From Candidatus Hydrogenedens sp. (GTDB lineage Bacteria; Hydrogenedentota; Hydrogenedentia; Hydrogenedentales; Hydrogenedentaceae), in NCBI GenBank assembly GCA_035361075.1, contig DAOSBX010000062.1:1-10714 (forward strand): a stretch of DNA of 10,714 bases. Reading direction: 5' to 3'. The position numbers and the translations under genes were made by a program. The notes beneath the pieces were generated by a model. That model saw nothing but the letters and a program-made list of their open reading frames with translations, was not told the origin of the DNA and ran no database searches. How positions within the stretch are numbered: the first letter of the stretch is position 1; each line of letters begins with the position of its first letter. This document shows positions 8,100 through 10,714 of the stretch, piece after piece.

Positions 8100-8178
8100 A
8101 TTTAATCTCTTCCGAAATATGGTTGCAAATAAACCTCACCATTTTTTAATAAAATGTTGTTTCATACATCTTGCACAC

Positions 8179-8646
8179 TTATATGCCTGGCGGATACCAG
8201 ACCTTCACTTCTTTTGTTTGTTTTCCCCATCGTATTGCATCTTTATGTTTTTTGAAGAATAGGTCTATCCGATCCCCTTGAGTGGAACTGCCACGGTCTT
8301 CTACCCGACCATAGCCGTAACCAGGTATGTACATTACAGTTCCAAAAGGAAAGCGACTTGTATCGGCTGAGATTGTTCCTTTTTTCGCTTTAACACCACT
8401 TGCAGTCATCCCTACTTTTTTCGGTTTGCCTCGATTTGGACCATGAGCAACCACAGGACGTCCAAACCTCAGCCAGCTCCGTTTCCAATTGCAACATTTA
8501 CCACATGGACAAAAACCTCGTGTTTCTAATGTTAAAACCTCTGAACGTCCACCCGCAGGTGGTCTGAATCGATTCGAGGTCGTTGCACAGCCCATACATA
8601 ACAGGATAAGAATCGAAATGAATATGATAGAACTTTTTTTTAACAT
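8179..8646 (-). CDS. 3D-domain (MltA-like double-psi barrel) probable lipoprotein
   Basis: A 155-residue protein from ATG 8646. An in-frame GTG at 8652 is less likely, because AAAGG (8656-8660) is 9 bases from the ATG but only 3 from the GTG. Residues 1-19 are a hydrophobic signal followed by LCMGC, a slightly unusual lipobox with Cys20 as the acylation site. The mature part is a 3D domain: FCPCGKCCNW (45-54), GMTASGVKAKKGTISAD (79-95), FPFGTVMYIPGYGYGRVEDRG (99-119) and GDRIDLFFKKHKDAIRWG (124-141). Asp95, Asp117 and Asp125/Asp128 are candidate '3D' aspartates. Related domains occur in lytic transglycosylase MltA and Rpf-like cell-wall enzymes, so peptidoglycan binding or cleavage is likely. 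Four clustered cysteines (46, 48, 51, 52) are usual in short 3D proteins. It lies 79 bases upstream of the terminase gene. Confidence 0.85.
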   Translation of the reverse strand: MLKKSSIIFISILILLCMGCATTSNRFRPPAGGRSEVLTLETRGFCPCGKCCNWKRSWLRFGRPVVAHGPNRGKPKKVGMTASGVKAKKGTISADTSRFPFGTVMYIPGYGYGRVEDRGSSTQGDRIDLFFKKHKDAIRWGKQTKEVKVWYPPGI

Positions 8647-8691
8647 ACCCACTTACCTTTCACTGGTTGCATTACGAATGCGTTACCTTTG

Positions 8692-8697
8692 ATTATA
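8692..8697 (-). promoter_or_regulatory. possible -10 box for the 3D-domain gene
   Basis: A perfect TATAAT occurs on the minus strand 46 bases before the ATG at 8646. No good -35 hexamer lies at 16-18 bp; TTGAAA is present only at about 21 bp. The leader would contain a 5-bp inverted repeat (8669-8673 with 8677-8681) and two copies of AAAGGTAA (8653-8660 and 8683-8690), the nearer of which supplies the ribosome binding site. Confidence 0.3.
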
Positions 8698-8720
8698 TTC
8701 TATCAAAAACAGATTCATTT

Positions 8721-9239
8721 TCAATTACAAATTTCAACATCTTCTTTAATTGTGTCAATATCGGGTTTAATTCCAGTTTCAATCGGTAGCGTATCTCTAC
8801 CTTTTTCTAATTCCTTTTCGCAATGGAGTAAATCTTGTACAAGTTCAGAAATACTTTGACTATGTACATGCTTTGGTTCTGATGGTTTGATTCGCTCCAA
8901 TTCAGCTACAATGTCCCTCAATCGTTCAAGATATTTGAACAACATCTCAAACTTCTGAACCGTCTCATTCTGTTTTATATGTTTCCTCTTCACAGTTTCG
9001 TATCCATCTGTTATTTCTTCTTCTAAAGATGAAGTTTTTTCAACATCATGTTCACACCGTTGAATAAAAAACATTAAAACCAATAATTCCCTCAACCGAA
9101 TTTGAAGCCATGGGCTAATTTCTATACCTTTATCTTCAAACCAGCCCGAAAGTGCTTTAACCTTTTCTCGCCATTGACGTTTCTCAAATGGAGTTAGCCA
9201 TTTTTCACCCTTCTCAAGAGAATAAAGAATATAACCCAT
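8721..9239 (-). CDS. hypothetical helical / coiled-coil cytoplasmic protein
   Basis: I do not recognise the family. The 172 residues are rich in Glu, Lys and Leu. There is no signal peptide; the only hydrophobic patch (LLVLMFFI, 52-59) is too short for a membrane helix. Long amphipathic helices are likely at ~18-65 and ~70-117 (KFEMLFKYLERLRDIVAELERI), and a second acidic helix at ~128-148. A proline/charge break lies at 118-125. The start at 9239 is secure: AGGAGG at 9246-9251, 6 bases upstream, is the best ribosome binding site in the window. It precedes the 3D-domain and terminase genes with gaps of 74 and 79 bases, so co-transcription is possible. Its size is compatible with a small terminase subunit, but no helix-turn-helix is obvious, so this is only speculation. 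Confidence 0.6.
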   Translation of the reverse strand: MGYILYSLEKGEKWLTPFEKRQWREKVKALSGWFEDKGIEISPWLQIRLRELLVLMFFIQRCEHDVEKTSSLEEEITDGYETVKRKHIKQNETVQKFEMLFKYLERLRDIVAELERIKPSEPKHVHSQSISELVQDLLHCEKELEKGRDTLPIETGIKPDIDTIKEDVEICN

Positions 9240-9540
9240 TGTTTGCCTCCTATTTATTGTGTTCTTTATAACTCCTCATTTATATTCCAAATCGTTTTGC
9301 CCTCGTAAAAACATAACCTATTCACCTACAACGAAATAGGAGGGGACAACCCCTGTCATTCTAAAGGAATACAAACAAATCTGCTTGTGGAAAGTTAAAT
9401 GTAGCATAAGCATTCCTATCGACGCATCACTTCTACCTATTTATTAATACTACCTGTTCCATATCATACCCATTTCAGCTATCACATTAGTTCCACTCCA
9501 TTAGCAAAAAGGCTGATGGTTCTTTTGCAATTAAGAACCT
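9240..9540. other. intergenic region with small inverted repeats
   Basis: No gene is seen in these 301 bases. They hold the AGGAGG site of the downstream gene, a 5-bp stem with a 4-base loop (AGGGG 9341-9345 with CCCCT 9350-9354), a looser CCTATT/AATAGG pair just beside it, and a hairpin at 9518-9539 that may end the upstream membrane-protein gene. An AT-rich stretch with TATAAA on the minus strand may be the promoter of the coiled-coil gene, but no matching -35 box is seen. Confidence 0.6.
9506..9539 (-). terminator. possible rho-independent terminator of the three-helix membrane-protein gene
   Basis: GGTTCTT (9518-9524) and AAGAACC (9533-9539) form a perfect 7-bp stem with an 8-base loop, directly after the stop codon at 9541-9543. 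On the minus strand a run of five T (9510-9506) follows 7 bases later. The gap before the T-run is longer than ideal, so this is moderate evidence. Confidence 0.4.
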
Positions 9541-9945
9541 TCAAATGTTAATGGGTCTCGATAGAAAACGTAAGAATAATCCTAACAACGCAATAATAAA
9601 CCCCAAACCAGAACAAATAACACCACCCCAATATGCACCTACTGCTACCTGACCCGTCCCAAGTAAAAAATCGAAGATAACAAAAATTAAGCCGAACAGA
9701 ACAAGAAACGCACCTGTAAATACAAAATCAATAGGATAACTTTCATGAAGTTCATCCTGCTCTATCTCAAACAGTTCTCGTATTTGGGGAATCTCATCAA
9801 GGAGTTCTGGCGTCTCTTCTAACCGCTCAAGTAATGCAAGCCGAACACGATATTGTATCCATACTCGCATTATTGCACGAAAAGCAAAATAAAATGTCGT
9901 AACAACTACAAATAGTAATGGCAAACTCATAAGTACTTCCCGCAA
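9541..9945 (-). CDS. three-helix inner-membrane protein of unknown function
   Basis: The 134 residues contain a first membrane helix at ~7-27 (LPLLFVVVTTFYFAFRAIM), a charged cytoplasmic-type loop (~28-72, RLALLERLEETPELLDEIPQIRELFEIEQDE) and two further helices (~74-94 and ~102-125). It ends in basic FLRFLSRP. The start is the TTG at 9945: AAGGAG (9954-9959) sits 8 bases upstream of it but about 23 bases upstream of the next ATG (9930). A promoter candidate lies at 9989-10017. I do not recognise the family. The acidic helical loop between helices 1 and 2 suggests a small membrane scaffold or partner protein. No holin-specific feature is visible. Confidence 0.65.
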   Translation of the reverse strand: MREVLMSLPLLFVVVTTFYFAFRAIMRVWIQYRVRLALLERLEETPELLDEIPQIRELFEIEQDELHESYPIDFVFTGAFLVLFGLIFVIFDFLLGTGQVAVGAYWGGVICSGLGFIIALLGLFLRFLSRPINI

Positions 9946-9988
9946 TGGTTACTCTCCTTTATTGACATGATTCCATAGAATATAGTTT

Positions 9989-10017
9989 CATATATTTTAC
10001 ATCTTTTTTCTCATCAA
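9989..10017 (-). promoter_or_regulatory. possible promoter of the three-helix membrane-protein gene
   Basis: On the minus strand TTGATG (10017-10012) is followed by 17 bp and TATATG (9994-9989); each box matches four of six consensus bases. A perfect 8-bp dyad, TCAAAAAA/TTTTTTGA with a 2-base centre (10041-10058), lies just upstream and could be an UP-like element or operator. The transcript start would be near 9982, 37 bases before the TTG. Confidence 0.35.
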
Positions 10018-10040
10018 CTAAAAACCTAAATTCTACAACA

Positions 10041-10058
10041 TCAAAAAAAGTTTTTTGA
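10041..10058. repeat. perfect 8-bp A/T dyad
   Basis: TCAAAAAA (10041-10048) and TTTTTTGA (10051-10058) are perfect inverted repeats around AG. The dyad lies between the terminator of the PASTA gene and the promoter candidate of the membrane-protein gene. Its homopolymer content means it could arise by chance or act as bent DNA. Confidence 0.35.
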
Positions 10059-10095
10059 AACGAATACAACACATTCTACTTAAAATCACAACCGT

Positions 10096-10138
10096 AAAAA
10101 AACGGAGGCACTCTATTCACTCCGAATAAAGTGCCTCC
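10096..10138 (-). terminator. strong rho-independent terminator of the PASTA/EG-repeat gene
   Basis: GGAGGCACT (10104-10112) pairs perfectly with AGTGCCTCC (10130-10138). After one C/A mismatch the stem continues with TATTC (10114-10118) and GAATA (10124-10128) around a 5-base loop. On the minus strand the stem is followed after one G by seven T (10102-10096). It lies 34 bases past the PASTA gene's stop codon. There is no T-run on the plus strand, so it works in one direction. The A-run is itself flanked by CCGT/ACGG. Confidence 0.9.
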
Positions 10139-10149
10139 AAAAATCGTGT

Positions 10150-10163
10150 AGGGAAAATTCCCT
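10150..10163. repeat. short inverted repeat after the PASTA gene
   Basis: AGGGAA (10150-10155) and TTCCCT (10158-10163) form a perfect 6-bp dyad with a 2-base centre, between the stop codon (10173-10175) and the main terminator. The loop is too small for a stable hairpin without opening a pair. It may help protect the 3' end, or be chance. Confidence 0.3.
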
Positions 10164-10172
10164 TACTAATTA

Positions 10173-10714
10173 CTAAATGTTAATACGTGCCTTTTTGCCA
10201 GCACGAACAAGTAACAGACCAGATACAAGACCTAACAACATCATATCTGCCATATATGAACCACCTGAACCATTTCCAGCACCGCAGGATACGATGAACT
10301 TACGTTTCGGTTCTTGCGGTTGTGTTTTCTCTCCTTCTTTAGTTCCTTCAGTGGTCCCTTCACCTTCTTTTGTCCCTTCTCCTTCTTTACTGCCTTCTCC
10401 TTCTTTCATTCCTTCTGTCGTTGAACACGGTCCTGAGGAAACTACAAGGTTCACCGCTGTGCCCGGAGTTACCTGCGTCCCTGCAGACGGATTCTGACTG
10501 ATAACATTACCGGCGGATACGCTATTACTACACTGTTGTGTTATATTACCCACCGTTAACCCAGCTGTACTCAATGCATTTGACGCGTCAGGTTGACTCA
10601 TCCCTTGTAAATTCGGAACTTCTACTTGTGTTGTCGCATCCTTTAATATCTTCGGAGCCTTCGGGTCGTCAAACATTGGAACATGGGCATACATATCATT
10701 TATCATTGCCTGAG
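10173..10714 (-). CDS. 3' part of a surface protein: PASTA domain, EG-rich linker, C-terminal sorting/anchor signal
   Basis: The frame is open to the window edge, beyond an ATG at 10706 that has no visible ribosome binding site, so the gene is taken as 5'-truncated. Counting from that ATG, residues ~28-91 are one full PASTA domain (VEVPNLQGMSQPDASNALS, then VISQNPSAGTQVTPGTAVNLVVSSGPC). Two cysteines (59 and 94) flank its second half and could form a disulfide. Residues ~98-127 are an EG-rich low-complexity linker (units such as KEGEG and TEG). The C-terminus (~140-177) is tripartite: a Cys/Gly/Ser motif (CGAGNGSGGS), a hydrophobic helix (MADMMLLGLVSGLLLV) and a basic tail (RAGKKAR). That layout matches C-terminal sorting signals cleaved by exosortase- or rhombosortase-type enzymes. 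The N-terminal functional domain lies outside the window. PASTA often binds peptidoglycan, but in such secreted proteins it may be only a spacer or adhesion module. Confidence 0.85.
   Translation of the reverse strand, partial: QAMINDMYAHVPMFDDPKAPKILKDATTQVEVPNLQGMSQPDASNALSTAGLTVGNITQQCSNSVSAGNVISQNPSAGTQVTPGTAVNLVVSSGPCSTTEGMKEGEGSKEGEGTKEGEGTTEGTKEGEKTQPQEPKRKFIVSCGAGNGSGGSYMADMMLLGLVSGLLLVRAGKKARINI
10326..10412 (-). repeat. EG-coding low-complexity tandem repeat
   Basis: About 29 codons are built from degenerate 9-15 base units encoding KEGEG, TKEGEG or TEG. On the plus strand they appear as a pyrimidine-rich run of CCTTCTTT and CCTTCTCC units. Such simple tandem DNA can change copy number by slippage and so alter the distance between PASTA domain and membrane anchor. 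The plus-strand open frame over it is only a shadow. Confidence 0.75.

Noticed and set aside
9341..9354. AGGGG/CCCCT hairpin as a terminator
   Set aside because: The stem has only 5 bp and no T-run follows on either strand.
6678..9945. Prophage or gene-transfer-agent island
   Set aside because: Only the terminase is phage-like. No integrase, portal, capsid, tail, lysis module or attachment-site repeat is seen, so the region is not called a prophage.
9541..10190. Shared AAATGTTAAT at the 3' ends of the membrane-protein and PASTA genes (both proteins end in INI)
   Set aside because: A 10-base AT-rich match at two stop-codon regions with no extension on either side; most likely chance.
10177..10497. 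Plus-strand ORF of 106 codons with Pro/Ser-rich repeats
   Set aside because: It is the antisense shadow of the EG-repeat and C-terminal part of the PASTA gene; its repeats come from the same low-complexity DNA.

Overview
The window is a low-GC (about 40% by eye) bacterial chromosome segment. It has two rightward genes on the left half and six leftward genes on the right half. No tRNA, rRNA, CRISPR array or insertion sequence is visible. The likely source is a Gram-negative bacterium of the Hydrogenedentota / PVC-neighbour type (Candidatus Hydrogenedens, Lentisphaerota or Planctomycetota relatives). Three traits suggest this: a surface protein combining a PASTA domain, EG(E/T/K)-rich linkers and a Cys/Gly-rich C-terminal membrane anchor; a sigma-70-like domain fused through a membrane helix to a large C-terminal region ending in a type II pseudopilin-like fold; and a large secreted beta-helix polysaccharide enzyme. 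This assignment is inference from gene style, not from a marker gene.

Left part (1-4460): an AT-rich, gene-free stretch with a perfect 10-bp inverted repeat at 52-75. It is followed by a secreted right-handed beta-helix protein (542-2842) and then a secreted zinc-dependent phospholipase C-like protein with a C-terminal DNRLRE-type domain (2946-4460). Both carry N-terminal signal peptides and probably act on extracellular or envelope glycans and lipids.

Middle (4497-8646): convergent with these, on the minus strand, is the membrane-tethered sigma-like protein (4497-6551), which has a good promoter and ribosome binding site of its own. Upstream of it lies an apparently intact phage-type terminase large subunit (6678-8099). 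Before that is a small 3D-domain (MltA-like barrel) probable lipoprotein (8179-8646). No portal, capsid or tail gene is present, so the terminase is either a solitary relic or a domesticated ATPase/nuclease. A short GTC/GAC-rich degenerate repeat sits just 3' of the terminase.

Right part (8721-10714): a helical/coiled-coil cytoplasmic protein (8721-9239), a three-helix membrane protein starting at TTG (9541-9945), and the 3' end of a surface protein with PASTA, EG-repeat and C-terminal sorting/anchor segments. That last gene runs off the right edge and ends in a very clear rho-independent terminator at 10096-10138. The minus-strand genes are spaced 74-300 bp apart and have individual promoter-like or terminator-like signals, so they look like mostly separate units rather than one tight operon.
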